A DNA stretch of 54,062 bases, taken from the NCBI RefSeq assembly GCF_010672525.1, contig NZ_JAAHGH010000044.1, forward strand, positions 1-54,062, given 5' to 3'. Position 1 is the stretch's first letter; every line of letters starts with the position of its first letter. Below are positions 1 to 10,955 of the stretch, piece by piece. The notes under the pieces are model-generated. The model saw only the letters and a program-made list of their open reading frames with translations. It was not told the DNA's origin and ran no database searches. The position numbers were made by a program, and so were the translations under genes. The DNA is from Okeania sp. SIO2B3 (GTDB lineage: Bacteria; Cyanobacteriota; Cyanobacteriia; Cyanobacteriales; Microcoleaceae).

Positions 1-195
1 TCTTTCCTAGGAGCTATTTTCCTTGGTTTAGTAGCAATTATCCCTACGGCAGTAGAAAGTGCGACTCGTGTACCTACTTTTAGAGGATTAGGAGCTACCT
101 CTCTATTAATTCTAGTGGGTGTAGCTATAGACACAGCAAAGCAAATTCAAACTTATGTGATCTCTCAGAGATACGAAGGAATGGTGAAGCAATAG
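1..195 (+). CDS. secY: SecY preprotein translocase subunit, 3' end only
   Basis: The window opens inside this gene. The visible 64 residues contain two hydrophobic segments and end in ...SQRYEGMVKQ. This matches the last transmembrane helices and cytoplasmic tail of SecY, the channel subunit of the Sec translocon in cytoplasmic and thylakoid membranes. Its place just before adk and infA is the standard cyanobacterial order. The stop TAG (193-195) shares its last G with the GTG start of adk (TAGTG), so translation of the two is probably coupled. The 5' part lies outside the window. Confidence 0.9.
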   Translation, partial: SFLGAIFLGLVAIIPTAVESATRVPTFRGLGATSLLILVGVAIDTAKQIQTYVISQRYEGMVKQ

Positions 196-791
196 TGGTA
201 AAACTGATATTCTTAGGTCCGCCAGGGGCGGGTAAGGGAACACAGGCATCTCGAATAGCAGATTTTTACCAAGTTCCTCATATTTCTACAGGTGATATTT
301 TACGCAATAATGTGGCACAGAAATCACCCCTGGGTTTACAAGCAAAAGAATATATGGACAAAGGTGATTTAGTTCCCGATGGACTCATCCTTGACATGGT
401 TGAAGAAAGACTGAAAAAAGATGATGCTCAAAATGGTTGGGTTCTAGATGGTTTTCCTAGAAATGTGGCTCAAGCACATTTTGTAGAAAAACTTTTATCT
501 GCAAGCAAAAATGGAAATGACACTCAAGAAGAAAAAGCTGAAATTAGTAATTCTTTGATGGTCATAAATTTACAAGTGCCAGATGAGGTTTTAGTCGGTC
601 GCTTATTATCAAGAGGTCGGCAAGATGATAATGAGGAAACTATTAGAAACCGTTTAAAAGTCTACGACCGACAAACACAACCTTTGATTGAATTTTACAA
701 AGAACGTCAGCAGCTAGTTACAATAGATGGAAATCAGTCTGTTGATGCTGTGACTAATTCTCTCAAGCTATCGGTTAATATATCATCATAG
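195..791 (+). CDS. adk: Adenylate kinase
   Basis: Catalyses AMP + ATP to 2 ADP in the cytosol. It has the P-loop GPPGAGKGT at residues 8-16, the STGDILR and LDGFPRN motifs of AMP binding, and a short LID region around residues 135-155 without zinc cysteines, so it is a short-LID adenylate kinase. At 198 aa it is slightly long for that type because of a Glu/Asn-rich insertion near residues 103-118. The GTG start overlaps the secY stop by one base, which supports this start. It sits in the ribosomal superoperon, as usual. Confidence 0.97.
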   Translation: MVKLIFLGPPGAGKGTQASRIADFYQVPHISTGDILRNNVAQKSPLGLQAKEYMDKGDLVPDGLILDMVEERLKKDDAQNGWVLDGFPRNVAQAHFVEKLLSASKNGNDTQEEKAEISNSLMVINLQVPDEVLVGRLLSRGRQDDNEETIRNRLKVYDRQTQPLIEFYKERQQLVTIDGNQSVDAVTNSLKLSVNISS

Positions 792-1019
792 GGTAAAAAA
801 GAATTAGATTTTGATAAATTTTTTCTACCTTAAATATCTAGTTGTAGCTCTCTAAATGCCAACTAAATATTTTAGAGATATATTATGTCTGGCTCATGCT
901 CAATAACCTCTGAAAATCTAAGAACTTTTTGATAGGATATGTTGAGGGGAATCACCTGAAATAACAGGCTGTTCCCAATATAAAAAATTGGTTACTTGCA
1001 GCGTTGAGGTTATTAACAG

Positions 1020-1244
1020 TTGGCAAAACAAGATCTCATAGAAATGGAGGGTACAGTGACGGAATCCCTTCCTAATGCTATGTTCAGAGTAGACTTAGAT
1101 AATGGGTTTAATGTGCTAGCTCATATTTCTGGTAAAATCCGTCGCAATTACATCAAAATTCTGCCAGGAGATCGAGTCAAGGTAGAGTTAACACCTTATG
1201 ACTTGACAAAAGGTCGAATTACATATCGCCTAAGGAAAAAGTAG
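1020..1244 (+). CDS. infA: Translation initiation factor IF-1
   Basis: A 74-residue single OB-fold (S1-like) protein that binds the 30S A site during initiation. The sequence [13 protein letters not shown]...[22 protein letters not shown] is typical of bacterial IF-1 along its whole length. The start codon is TTG. GAGGT at 1004-1008, about 11 bases upstream, is the likely ribosome binding site. A 228-base spacer separates it from adk, and an imperfect hairpin (CTCTAC/GTAGAG) follows the stop codon. Confidence 0.96.
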   Translation: MAKQDLIEMEGTVTESLPNAMFRVDLDNGFNVLAHISGKIRRNYIKILPGDRVKVELTPYDLTKGRITYRLRKK

Positions 1245-1349
1245 TAATGATCAAAGTCTCTACTCAATAATTTGTAGAGAGATTATCTACTTGCTGAAAA
1301 CATTAGTAAATGATACAATACTAAATTTGTAGTATTGCCATAATAAGGC

Positions 1350-1463
1350 ATGAAAGTTAGAGCATCTGTCAAAAAAATGTGTGAAAAGTGTCGTGTTATT
1401 CGTCGTAAAGGACGAGTAATGGTTATATGCGTTAATCCCAAACATAAACAACGCCAAGGTTAA
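1350..1463 (+). CDS. rpmJ: Ribosomal protein L36 (bL36)
   Basis: A 37-codon ORF starting with ATG at 1350 after AAGG and ending in TAA at 1461. It reads [14 protein letters not shown]... and ends ...[10 protein letters not shown]. It is the zinc-binding form of L36, with CxxC (Cys11, Cys14), Cys27 and His32 as the metal ligands. Its position between infA and rpsM is the standard bacterial order. Confidence 0.97.
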   Translation: MKVRASVKKMCEKCRVIRRKGRVMVICVNPKHKQRQG

Positions 1464-1550
1464 GCATATTTTGACACAGGCATCAGATTGTTGCCTACTA
1501 CTAATTAACCTAGTTTAAGTTTAATTTTAAGGTGATGGAGATAAAGTAAA

Positions 1551-1934
1551 GTGGCACGAATTGCAGGAGTAGACCTCCCACGCGATAAGCGTATAGAAAT
1601 TGGTCTGACATACATCTATGGAATTGGACTATCTCGGTCTCAAGAAATTTTAGATGAAACGGGTGTAAATCCTGATACCCGTGTTAAGGATTTAAGTGAT
1701 GCTGATATAGCAGCACTTCGTTCTATGGTCCAGAATAACTACCAAGTTGAAGGAGACCTGAGACGATTGGAAGCCATGAACATCAAGCGGTTGATGGATA
1801 TTGGTACTTACCGAGGTCGTCGGCACAGGATGGGTCTGCCAGTTAGAGGACAGCAAACTCGCACTAATGCCAGAACTCGTCGAGGTGTACGTCGAACTGT
1901 AGCTGGTAAGAAAAAAGCTAGTGCTAAGAAATAG
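1551..1934 (+). CDS. rpsM: Ribosomal protein S13 (uS13)
   Basis: A 127-residue small-subunit head protein that contacts the P-site tRNA and the bridge to the large subunit. It begins [22 protein letters not shown] and has the conserved C-terminal TNARTRRG segment followed by a Lys-rich tail. The start is GTG. An unusually long spacer of 724 bases separates it from rpsK, with which it is normally almost contiguous. Confidence 0.98.
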   Translation: MARIAGVDLPRDKRIEIGLTYIYGIGLSRSQEILDETGVNPDTRVKDLSDADIAALRSMVQNNYQVEGDLRRLEAMNIKRLMDIGTYRGRRHRMGLPVRGQQTRTNARTRRGVRRTVAGKKKASAKK

Positions 1935-2658
1935 AAGTTTGTTTGTATCTTTATGTAAAGCTATTACTCTAAATTACGTAGATATCTAGCTCACTAAAGG
2001 GTGGGAAAAACTGAGTCAAAACCTTACTTTCTACTGAGTATTATTTGATTTGATAATCTACTTAACTATTAATTCTACTTCTATATAGCTTACTTGAGTA
2101 CAAACAAATTGATGTGATTTATTCACATTAAAAGTAAATTCATCGAATTAAATTATCAACTCTGAAAGTAAATTGTTATTGTCTAATTATAACTCTTAAA
2201 TTAAGGAGAAAAAAATATTTCTAATCTAATTGGTTGACTTAAGTGAGAAAATTTTACCAGGTTTTGAAACACAAAAAAATTAGCTATTTCAGATATTAAA
2301 ACAATTATATACTCATAGCTATACTACTAAAAGTAAAAACTTGACAAGGTAAAAAATCATCACATTAATGAGTTGACTATGTATACTAAGATTTTGTTTT
2401 CAGATATAAAATATGGCTGTTGGTACTATTAAAATTATAGCATTTAAAAATTCAATAGCCAACAAAAGAAAAGCTTATTTCTCAGACATTCTGTGATGTA
2501 AGACCAAAATACAATATTTCTAGTAACTTTAAGGATATAGCATAGCTTTTAACGCTATATAAAAGCAAAAAATTCTTATAGGATTGAAATTAGAAATAAG
2601 TCCAGTTGCTCTGAGAAAAGTACATTACTAACTTGAGATACCACTCATAAAGACAAAT
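1935..2658 (+). other. Long AT-rich spacer inside the ribosomal operon
   Basis: 724 bases between rpsM and rpsK with no credible ORF. I see no transposase remnant, no clear terminal inverted repeats and none of the repeat families found elsewhere in the window. It is very A+T-rich. These two genes are usually separated by tens of bases, so this is an expansion; it may hold a second promoter for the rpsK-rpoA-rplQ half, but I cannot point to one with confidence. Confidence 0.6.
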
Positions 2659-3054
2659 ATGGCACGACAACCAGGTAAAAAAACAGGTGCAAAAAAGCAA
2701 AAAAAGAATGTGCCTAATGGGGTAGCTTACATTCAGTCTACCTTCAATAATACAATTGTAACTATTACTGACTTGAATGGTGAAGTAATTTCTTGGGCAT
2801 CAGCAGGTTCTAGTGGATTCAAAGGAGCAAAAAAAGGAACTCCCTTTGCTGCACAAACAGCGGCAGAAAGTGCAGCACGCCGAGCTAACGACCAAGGAAT
2901 GCGTCAGATTCAAGTGATGGTTAGTGGTCCTGGAGCAGGAAGAGAAACTGCTATTAGGGCTTTACAAGGGGCAGGACTAGAGATAACTTTGATCCGAGAT
3001 ATTACCCCAATTCCTCACAATGGCTGCCGTCCACCAAAACGGCGTAGAGTCTAA
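2659..3054 (+). CDS. rpsK: Ribosomal protein S11 (uS11)
   Basis: A 131-residue 30S platform protein. It has a Lys-rich N-terminus, the conserved core [27 protein letters not shown] near residue 95, and the C-terminal [16 protein letters not shown] start. rpoA follows closely, as in other bacteria, so the two are probably co-transcribed. Confidence 0.98.
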   Translation: MARQPGKKTGAKKQKKNVPNGVAYIQSTFNNTIVTITDLNGEVISWASAGSSGFKGAKKGTPFAAQTAAESAARRANDQGMRQIQVMVSGPGAGRETAIRALQGAGLEITLIRDITPIPHNGCRPPKRRRV

Positions 3055-3082
3055 TCAAATTATTAACTCTGGGGTTTAATGT

Positions 3083-3102
3083 TCAAGGGAGGTCACTCCG
3101 TG
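3083..3102 (+). promoter_or_regulatory. Shine-Dalgarno site that sets the rpoA start
   Basis: AAGGGAGG lies about eight bases before GTG 3100 and overlaps the first codons of the alternative ATG at 3079. It therefore cannot serve that ATG and argues for the downstream start. Confidence 0.7.
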
Positions 3103-4041
3103 GCGCAGTTTCATTACGAGTGTATAGAATCTAAAACTGACAAAGATCGTAGTCAGTACGGAAAATTTATTATAGAGCCATTAGCTCGCGGTCAAGGGAC
3201 AACAGTAGGTAATGCACTGAGGCGGGTTCTACTATCTAACTTAGAAGGAACAGCCATTACATCAGTGAGGATAGCTGGGGTTAATCATGAGTTTGCCACA
3301 ATCAAAGGGGTAAGGGAAGATGTTCTAGAGATCCTACTGAACATGAAAGAGGTTGTTCTCAAAAGCCATTCCAACCAACCACAAATTGGTAGAGTCAGGA
3401 TAGAAGGGCCAGCAACATTAACTGCAGATCGTTTTGATGTACCTTCGGAGGTAGAAATAATTGATCGCAGCCAATATGTCGCTACCCTATCTCCTGGGTC
3501 AACTCTGGAGATGGAGTTTAGAATTGAGAAAGGGACTGGTTATAGAGCGGTAGATCGTACTCGCGATGATGTTACAGCTCTTGATTTTCTGCAAATTGAT
3601 GCTATTTTCATGCCAGTTCGTAAGGTTAACTATACAGTGGAAGCTCGTATAGGTGGATCTTTAGAAGAAGACCGACTCATTATGGAGGTTTGGACAAATG
3701 GCAGTTACACACCTCAAGATGCTTTGAGTCATGCTGCTGGTATCTTAATGAGTTTGTTTGAGCCACTCAAAGATATTACTAATATGGCAGAGCCTCCATC
3801 AGGAGAGCCTACAGATCCAACAAGTCAAATTCCAATAGAAGAATTACAACTATCGGTTCGGGCTTATAACTGTCTGAAAAGAGCGCAAATTAACTCTGTT
3901 GCAGACCTACTGGAGTACAGTCAAGAAGACCTTTTAGAGATCAAAAACTTTGGTCAAAAATCTGCTGAGGAAGTTATAGAAGCTTTACAAAAACGCTTGG
4001 GAATAACTTTACCTCAAGAAAAAGTTGCTAAAGCTACTTAG
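3100..4041 (+). CDS. rpoA: RNA polymerase alpha subunit
   Basis: Forms the dimer that nucleates RNA polymerase assembly. The N-terminal dimerisation domain covers about residues 1-230; the C-terminal domain (about 245-300) contains the helix-hairpin-helix segment LLEIKNFGQKSAEEVIEAL that contacts UP elements and activators. An in-frame ATG lies 21 bases upstream at 3079. I prefer the GTG at 3100 because AAGGGAGG ends about eight bases before it and the product then begins MAQFHYEC, as in cyanobacterial relatives, giving 313 aa. Confidence 0.95.
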   Translation: MAQFHYECIESKTDKDRSQYGKFIIEPLARGQGTTVGNALRRVLLSNLEGTAITSVRIAGVNHEFATIKGVREDVLEILLNMKEVVLKSHSNQPQIGRVRIEGPATLTADRFDVPSEVEIIDRSQYVATLSPGSTLEMEFRIEKGTGYRAVDRTRDDVTALDFLQIDAIFMPVRKVNYTVEARIGGSLEEDRLIMEVWTNGSYTPQDALSHAAGILMSLFEPLKDITNMAEPPSGEPTDPTSQIPIEELQLSVRAYNCLKRAQINSVADLLEYSQEDLLEIKNFGQKSAEEVIEALQKRLGITLPQEKVAKAT

Positions 4042-4210
4042 AGGCCAAAAGTTAGGAATTCAAACCAGTTTTTGTCAATGGCATAAAAAATGTAAATCTG
4101 AAATACTATGCTTTCAAAGATGATCGACCGAGTCTTTGAAGCTGTTAGTAGCAGTAGGGAAACACAAATCAAAAACATTAGCTCAAATTTTTTAGATACT
4201 CAAAGTAGTC

Positions 4211-4561
4211 ATGCGTCATAGTCGTCGTGTTCCAAAGCTAGGAAAACCAGCAGATCAGCGTCGCGCTCTTCTGCGGTCTCTAGCCACTGAATTAATCCGT
4301 CATGGTAGGATTACTACCACAAAAACCCGTGCTAAAGCTGTACAGTCAGAAGCAGAAAAAATGATTTCCTTGGCAAAGGATGGATCGTTAGCAGCTCGCC
4401 GACAAGCTTTAGGTTATATATTTGACAAAAAGCTAGTTCACTCTCTATTTGAAGGGGCACAGGAGAGATACGGTTCTCGTAATGGAGGTTATACCCGTGT
4501 TTTAAGAACTGTTCGCCGTCGTGGAGATAACGCAGAAATGGCAATTATTGAACTGGTTTAA
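4211..4561 (+). CDS. rplQ: Ribosomal protein L17 (bL17)
   Basis: A 116-residue large-subunit protein near the exit tunnel. It begins [20 protein letters not shown] and ends with [15 protein letters not shown], both conserved family segments. It follows rpoA after 169 bases, the usual order. Confidence 0.98.
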   Translation: MRHSRRVPKLGKPADQRRALLRSLATELIRHGRITTTKTRAKAVQSEAEKMISLAKDGSLAARRQALGYIFDKKLVHSLFEGAQERYGSRNGGYTRVLRTVRRRGDNAEMAIIELV

Positions 4562-4596
4562 GGTATATACTTATAGAAGTAGTTGGGAAATCAATC

Positions 4597-5457
4597 ATAA
4601 ATAGAGAAGTCCCTGAGAAGCCTACATCTGATTCTTGTAATCAGTGTGGGAGTATATCACTTCAGCGTGTTGCTCTTGTAATTCAATATCAAGGCACTCA
4701 TTTTCATGGGTGGCAAAGACAGCCAAATCAACGAACTGTACAAGAAGAGATTGAAAATACTATTTCTTCTGTGGTTAACCAGCCTGTAATATTACATGGT
4801 GCAGGAAGAACGGATGCGGGAGTTCATGCCGCAGCACAAGTAGCTCATTTCGATGTTCCAGGCCCAATTCCTGCCCATAAGTGGGCTACTATACTCAATT
4901 CACGACTAGCTAATGATATCTTAATCGCAAGTTCTGCTCAAGTCGAATCTACCTGGCACGCTCGGTTTTCTGCAACTTCGCGGCGTTATCGCTACACTTT
5001 ATATACAGAAAAACGGCCTAATTTGTTTGTGATGCCTTTTGTTTGGCATTACTATCAAGCACCATTAGATCCATTGTTGATTCAAGCAGCTTTGAATCCT
5101 TTAATTGGCCGTCATCACTTGGCTGCTTTTCAAAGAGCTGGCTCTTCTCGTCCTCATTCTTGGGTAGATGTACAAGAGGTGAAGTGTGAAAGTCAGGGAC
5201 CATTTATTCATATAGAGGTTCAAGCTAGTGGGTTTCTATATGGAATGATGCGATTATTGGTGGGGTTACTTATTCAAGTGGGTCAACAGCAGCTATCTCT
5301 GGAAAGTTTTACAGATATCTGGGTTAATCAAAGAAGGGAAGTTGTGAAGCACTCAGCTCCGGCTAGTGGCCTCTGTTTATTGCGGGTTGGTTATCTGGAA
5401 TTTCCTTTTAATCAAGAAGTTTGGTATAATAATATGCCTAAATTTATTTTTTATTGA
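4597..5457 (+). CDS. truA: tRNA pseudouridine(38-40) synthase TruA, start codon uncertain
   Basis: Converts U38-U40 in the tRNA anticodon arm to pseudouridine. The catalytic Asp lies in GAGRTDAGVHAA, and the C-terminal GFLYGMMRLLVG motif is present. The conserved N-terminal segment, ALVIQYQGTHFHGWQRQP (4672-4725), is in frame and open, but there is no ATG, GTG or TTG between the preceding in-frame stop (4549) and GTG 4771. GTG 4771 lies inside the conserved domain and would remove it. The start given here is a guess: ATA 4597, eight bases after GGGA. ATC 4594 or ATA 4654 are alternatives, or the start codon is mutated or mis-sequenced. The product is clear; the start is not. Confidence 0.85.
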   Translation: MNREVPEKPTSDSCNQCGSISLQRVALVIQYQGTHFHGWQRQPNQRTVQEEIENTISSVVNQPVILHGAGRTDAGVHAAAQVAHFDVPGPIPAHKWATILNSRLANDILIASSAQVESTWHARFSATSRRYRYTLYTEKRPNLFVMPFVWHYYQAPLDPLLIQAALNPLIGRHHLAAFQRAGSSRPHSWVDVQEVKCESQGPFIHIEVQASGFLYGMMRLLVGLLIQVGQQQLSLESFTDIWVNQRREVVKHSAPASGLCLLRVGYLEFPFNQEVWYNNMPKFIFY

Positions 5458-5463
5458 TTGAAA

Positions 5464-5699
5464 TAGCAGTCAGCGGTCAGCGGTTAGCTATCAGCTTCTA
5501 GTTGAATCTATAATGGGAGATTTAAACCCTTGAATTTTTAGCCCTCTAGCTAAATGCTGATAGCTAGTTAAATAAACTTCTTGCAGGAGTCAGGGAATAG
5601 GGGGATGAAATTGTTGATTTCATATCTTGAATTGATTTAATTAAATGCCCCTTTTAAAAGGCTGAAAGCTGTAAGCTGATTGCTGAACGCTTCTAAAAA
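5464..5699 (+). repeat. Dispersed palindromic element, TAGCTATCAGC family
   Basis: The truA-rplM spacer is bounded by AGTCAGCGGTTAGCTATCAGC at one end and by GCTGTAAGCTGATTGCTGAACGC at the other, which are partly complementary. Related copies lie at 12302-12520, 31880-32100 and 41390-41517. This copy is the most diverged. Confidence 0.55.
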
Positions 5700-5721
5700 A
5701 AACAACTAAATTAAGTAAATT

Positions 5722-6171
5722 ATGAATACAACATACGTTCCACCACTGAATTCTCTAGAGCCAAAATGGTATGTTATTGATGCTAAAGAACAACGTTTAG
5801 GGCGATTAGCTACTGCTATTGCGATGATTATTAGGGGTAAGAATAAACCTACTTATACTCCACATCTCGATACAGGAGATTTTGTAATTGTCGTTAATGC
5901 TGAAAAGGTGAATGTAACTGGTAAAAAAAGTAGTCAGAAACTTTATCGTCGCCATTCTGGAAGGCCAGGAGGTATGAAAACAGAGGTTTTTTCTAAGTTG
6001 CAAGCTCGTTTGCCTCAAAGAATTATTGAGGAGGCAGTTTACGGAATGCTACCAAAAAATTCTCTGGGAAGAAAACTTCATGCTAAACTAAAAGTTTATC
6101 CAGGGCCTGACCATCCTCACCAAGCTCAAAAACCTGAAACGTTAATTATTGAAACTACTCCAGGAGAATAA
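5722..6171 (+). CDS. rplM: Ribosomal protein L13 (uL13)
   Basis: A 149-residue large-subunit assembly protein. The core [19 protein letters not shown] and the segment [13 protein letters not shown] are diagnostic, followed by the C-terminal extension ending [14 protein letters not shown] seen in cyanobacteria. rpsI follows after five bases, the usual L13-S9 pair. Confidence 0.98.
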   Translation: MNTTYVPPLNSLEPKWYVIDAKEQRLGRLATAIAMIIRGKNKPTYTPHLDTGDFVIVVNAEKVNVTGKKSSQKLYRRHSGRPGGMKTEVFSKLQARLPQRIIEEAVYGMLPKNSLGRKLHAKLKVYPGPDHPHQAQKPETLIIETTPGE

Positions 6172-6176
6172 AAATA

Positions 6177-6587
6177 ATGCAAGCAAAAGAAAGTGGCCGT
6201 GCTATGTATTGGGGTACTGGTCGTCGTAAGTCTTCGATCGCTTCAGTACGCCTAGTTCCAGGTACAGGTAAATTGATTATTAATGGTAAAGATGGTGAGT
6301 TATACCTACAATATAATCATGGTTATTTATCATCTGCTAAAGCTCCACTAGAGACTTTAGGTTTGGAAAATGAGTATGACATTCTAGTGAAAGCTACAGG
6401 AGGTGGGTTAACAGGACAAGCTGATTCTATTAAATTAGGAGTTGCTAGGGCTTTGTGCCAGTTAGACCCAGATAATCGTAAACCTCTGAAGACAGAAGGA
6501 TATTTGACTCGAGACCCCCGGGCTAAAGAACGGAAAAAGTATGGTTTACGCAAAGCTCGTAAAGCACCTCAATATTCCAAACGATGA
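6177..6587 (+). CDS. rpsI: Ribosomal protein S9 (uS9)
   Basis: A 136-residue 30S head protein whose C-terminal tail reaches the P-site tRNA. It has [14 protein letters not shown] near residue 14, the conserved [18 protein letters not shown], and the terminal SKR. Five bases separate it from rplM. The ATG at 6177 gives the usual length; ATG 6204 is a shorter possibility. Confidence 0.97.
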   Translation: MQAKESGRAMYWGTGRRKSSIASVRLVPGTGKLIINGKDGELYLQYNHGYLSSAKAPLETLGLENEYDILVKATGGGLTGQADSIKLGVARALCQLDPDNRKPLKTEGYLTRDPRAKERKKYGLRKARKAPQYSKR

Positions 6588-6599
6588 TATTTTAACGAG

Positions 6600-6643
6600 A
6601 TTGCCAATTATTACAAATTTGTGATAATTGGCAAAAATTTTCT
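6600..6643 (+). terminator. Strong hairpin after rpsI
   Basis: TTGCCAATTAT (6601-6611) and ATAATTGGCAA (6624-6634) are perfectly complementary, with a further ACAAA/TTTGT pairing inside. AAATTTT follows. It is likely to end or stabilise the rplM-rpsI transcript. Confidence 0.65.
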
Positions 6644-6806
6644 GGCAAAAGAGGGAACAGGGAATAGGAAACAGGGAGAAATAATTGATGACAAACCTAT
6701 CCCCAACCCAGTAACATAATGCACAAAATTAACTGTGTCAATTCAGTAGAATAAGCTAAAATATTATATAGAAAAAATATTTGTAATTTTAAGTAGAGTA
6801 AAGAAA

Positions 6807-7058
6807 ATGCCTAAAACTGGTATTCATCCTGAGTGGTATCCAGAAGCCAAAGTTTACTGTAATGGTGAAGTGGTAATGACAATTGGTTCCACAAAACCAG
6901 AGATTAATGTTGATGTTTGGTCGGGAAATCATCCCTTTTTTACAGGTACTCAGAAAATTATTGATACTGAAGGAAGAGTTGAGAGATTTATGCGTAAATA
7001 TAGTAAGAAAGATGGAGGGAAAAGCTCTAAATCTAAAAAGAGTAAGGATAAAAAATAG
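6807..7058 (+). CDS. rpmE: Ribosomal protein L31 (bL31), zinc-free form
   Basis: An 83-residue protein of the inter-subunit bridge region. The IHPEWYPEAKVYCNGEVV start and the HPFFTGTQ motif identify it. Of the four cysteines that bind zinc in the zinc form, only Cys18 remains; the second pair is replaced in DVWSGNHPFF. This is therefore the C-minus type, as in many cyanobacteria. The tail is Lys/Ser-rich. Confidence 0.95.
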   Translation: MPKTGIHPEWYPEAKVYCNGEVVMTIGSTKPEINVDVWSGNHPFFTGTQKIIDTEGRVERFMRKYSKKDGGKSSKSKKSKDKK

Positions 7059-8576
<1,518 letters not shown>

Positions 8577-8627
8577 TTGACATTTTGTGAAATGGACTTA
8601 TTCAAATAATATCAATATCAGTGAAAA

Positions 8628-8654
8628 AGCGAGGACAAGGTTCTCGTTTTTTTT
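8628..8654 (+). terminator. Rho-independent terminator after prfA
   Basis: GCGAGGAC pairs with GTTCTCGT across a short loop and is followed by a run of T. It lies about 50 bases after the prfA stop. Confidence 0.6.
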
Positions 8655-8737
8655 ATAAAATACGCTTATATTAGCAAGTATTAACGTAGTAAACTATTCT
8701 AATTCTAGCAAATTAAAGAAAAGTAGGAGATTTGGGC

Positions 8738-9217
8738 ATGACTACCAATGAAGAATTATCTTGGGAATGTGGAATGGGTTTCTATGTGCCAATTTTAAAT
8801 GATGGAGAATTAGTGGGCATTTGTAAACCTGAATATGCCGAAGAAATTCTAGAAGTTATGAATGAGCAGGAAAGGCTACGCAAGGCTTTAAGACTAGCTT
8901 GTCTAGATTTACTGCGACGGGTGGGAGGAAAAAGAAGTAGAGTCAATGACTTAATGCAGAAATATATCGCCCTGGCTGAACGACCTAAATATGGACCAAG
9001 AGCGGTCGCCCTCTTGTTGCGAGAAAGGCAAGAACAACTACAGGTTAGTGGCCATGAGTTTATTAAATTCTGTGATATTCATAAAATTTCTCCTGAACAG
9101 CTTAAAGATATTTATGCAGGTAAAGCAGTAGATACAAACTTAGTAGGACCTATAGCAAGAATTTTAGGCAAAACTAATAATGAGGTACAAGAAATACTAG
9201 AAGGTCCTAGTGAATAA
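8738..9217 (+). CDS. Conserved hypothetical cyanobacterial protein
   Basis: A 159-residue soluble, charged protein with no signal peptide or membrane segment. The C-terminal third, DIHKISPEQLKDIYAGKAVDTN followed by LVGPIARILGKTNNEVQEIL, reads like a small helix-turn-helix or XRE-like helical bundle, so a regulatory role is possible but unproven. TTG 8732 is in frame, but ATG 8738 lies eight bases after TAGGAGA and is preferred. I do not recognise a named function. Confidence 0.75.
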   Translation: MTTNEELSWECGMGFYVPILNDGELVGICKPEYAEEILEVMNEQERLRKALRLACLDLLRRVGGKRSRVNDLMQKYIALAERPKYGPRAVALLLRERQEQLQVSGHEFIKFCDIHKISPEQLKDIYAGKAVDTNLVGPIARILGKTNNEVQEILEGPSE

Positions 9218-9465
9218 TATTGTAATTATTAATTAGCACTCAGTTTTTTGATTTTCCTGGTCTTAGACTTAATTTTAAAATTTAATTAATATGCTCTATC
9301 ATCCTTTTAGATGAGTTATTCAATTAGATTATTATTTTTTTTACTTACAAAAACTTTTTCAAATCTGTCGCTCTTCCCTATCTTTTAAAATATTGAATTT
9401 CCTGCTAATATCTCAAACATAAATAGTATTTATATTACATAGTTAAAATACTAAAAACTTCAAGG

Positions 9466-10323
9466 TTAATAATTATGATTGACTTTACCATTAGGCATAA
9501 TTGTTTCCTGAAGATTAGCCTCAGAAAAGTTAATATCATTAATCAAAGCATCAGTAAGATTAGCTTTATTTAGGTTAGCACCTCTCAAATCAGCACCTCT
9601 CAAATCTGCTCTAATTAAAATAGCCTTACTTAGATTAGTTCCTCGGAAATAAGCCCTCCTCAAATTTGCATCTAGAAAATTAACTTTTTTGAGGTTTGCA
9701 AACCTAAAATCTGCTTTATAAAGATTTGCTTCCTTTAAAGAAGCATTTGATAAATGAATTCCACTAAGATGAGCTTCAATCAGATTAGCTTTGTCTAAAT
9801 TAGTCTGATAAAAATAAGCCCCAATCAATTCAGCTTCATGGAGATTAGCATGACTAAGATTAGCATAACTGAAGTTAGCTTCCATTAAGTCTGCTTTTGC
9901 TAGGTTGCTTCTTCTCAGGTCTGCTGAAGTAGCATCAGCATATCGACAAATAGCATTTTGTAAATCAGTTCCAATCAAATTTGCGCTCACTAAATCAGCA
10001 TCTATTAAGTTAGCCTGTCTTAGATCTGCAGAAATCAAATTAGCATATCTTAAGTTAGCTCCCTGAAGATTAATAGAAGTAAGGTTAGCATGAATTAGTT
10101 GAGCTGAAGTTAAATTAGCACCACTACAGTTAGCTGTTTTTAATTGAGTTAAACAGAGATTAGCCTCTGTTAAATTTACCCCTTGGAAATTAATACTTTG
10201 CAGGTGAATACTTCTGAGGTTGGCATTAGTAAGGTCTGGTTGTAGATGTAGATTTTTATTTCTCCATTCATTCCATGAAGTTATACCCCGATTAAGTAGG
10301 GCTAGATATTCTTGATTTGCCAT
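9466..10323 (-). CDS. Pentapeptide-repeat protein
   Basis: 285 residues. From about residue 30 to 280 it is made of A(D/N)Lxx units (NLTEANL, ANLRYANLISADLRQANL and so on), which fold as a right-handed quadrilateral beta-helix. There is no signal peptide or membrane segment, so it is probably cytosolic. Some family members mimic DNA and protect gyrase; nothing here shows that. It is convergent with the upstream gene and followed by no partner, so its role is open. Confidence 0.88.
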   Translation of the reverse strand: MANQEYLALLNRGITSWNEWRNKNLHLQPDLTNANLRSIHLQSINFQGVNLTEANLCLTQLKTANCSGANLTSAQLIHANLTSINLQGANLRYANLISADLRQANLIDADLVSANLIGTDLQNAICRYADATSADLRRSNLAKADLMEANFSYANLSHANLHEAELIGAYFYQTNLDKANLIEAHLSGIHLSNASLKEANLYKADFRFANLKKVNFLDANLRRAYFRGTNLSKAILIRADLRGADLRGANLNKANLTDALINDINFSEANLQETIMPNGKVNHNY

Positions 10324-10741
10324 TTTTTGCTCGATAACTTCTTAGAGATATTTATATATTTCTGCTATGGAGTAACAACTATAATTTACAATTATTATTT
10401 ATATTATTAAAATTAGTAGTAACTCTATATAGAAAAATAAACCTGCGCTTTTCTTTGGGAAAGAGGGTATTTAATAATTAACTTTCTTCCATACAATTAG
10501 TCTATTATTTTACATAAAATATATATAAATAAATTTATATGACTATCAACTAAATATTTTATAGTGATTTTTGTAATAATATCAAGTCTCATTAATTAGC
10601 CATAATAAAAATGTTTGATTTGATAAATTTCTCCCTGTTCCCTGTTCCCTGTTCCCTAAAATTTTTATTGTGGGCATTTTTAAAGATACATGATATGAGA
10701 GAGTGTCTATCAAATAAATATTAGATCGTCTAGAGTGCGAA

Positions 10742-10829
10742 GGGATAGTCAACGACTTGCCACTTCGTGTCTTATAACCCCAAACAATTTTCAGCACCCC
10801 CATTGACGGTGGGGTATTCAACCCGCAAG
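10742..10829 (+). repeat. About 90-base repeat, copy 1
   Basis: It runs from GGGATAGTCAACGAC to ATTCAACCCGC and contains the hairpin CACCCCCATTGACGGTGGGG. A close copy in the opposite orientation occupies the atpH-atpA gap (30066-30152). It may be a solitary end of an IS200/IS605-type element; that is inference from its hairpin. Confidence 0.6.
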
Positions 10830-10834
10830 TTAAC

Positions 10835-10955
10835 GAAGTCAGAAGTCAGAAGTCAGAAGTCAGAAGTTATTTTTGTAACGGGGATTTGAGCTCCGCTCCA
10901 AAAATATTGCGCCTTAAAAGGCGGGGTTTTAGACCCGTTTTATTTTGATAAAATA
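10835..10955. repeat. AAGTCAG tandem tract plus roughly 80-base repeat
   Basis: Four AAGTCAG heptamers are followed by a segment from GGGGATTTGAGCTCC through GCCTTAAAAGGCGGGG to TATTTTGATAAAA. The same arrangement recurs at 46490-46629 after the CPBP gene, including the AAGTCAG tract. GCCTTAAAAGGC is a perfect palindrome. Confidence 0.6.

Noticed and set aside
3079-3099. ATG 3079 as the rpoA start
   Set aside because: The best Shine-Dalgarno site lies inside this stretch and serves GTG 3100, and the MFKGGHS extension is not typical of the family.
10582-10821. 79-codon minus-strand ORF
   Set aside because: It lies across the CCCTGTT tandem and the 90-base repeat; its translation reflects those repeats and resembles no protein.
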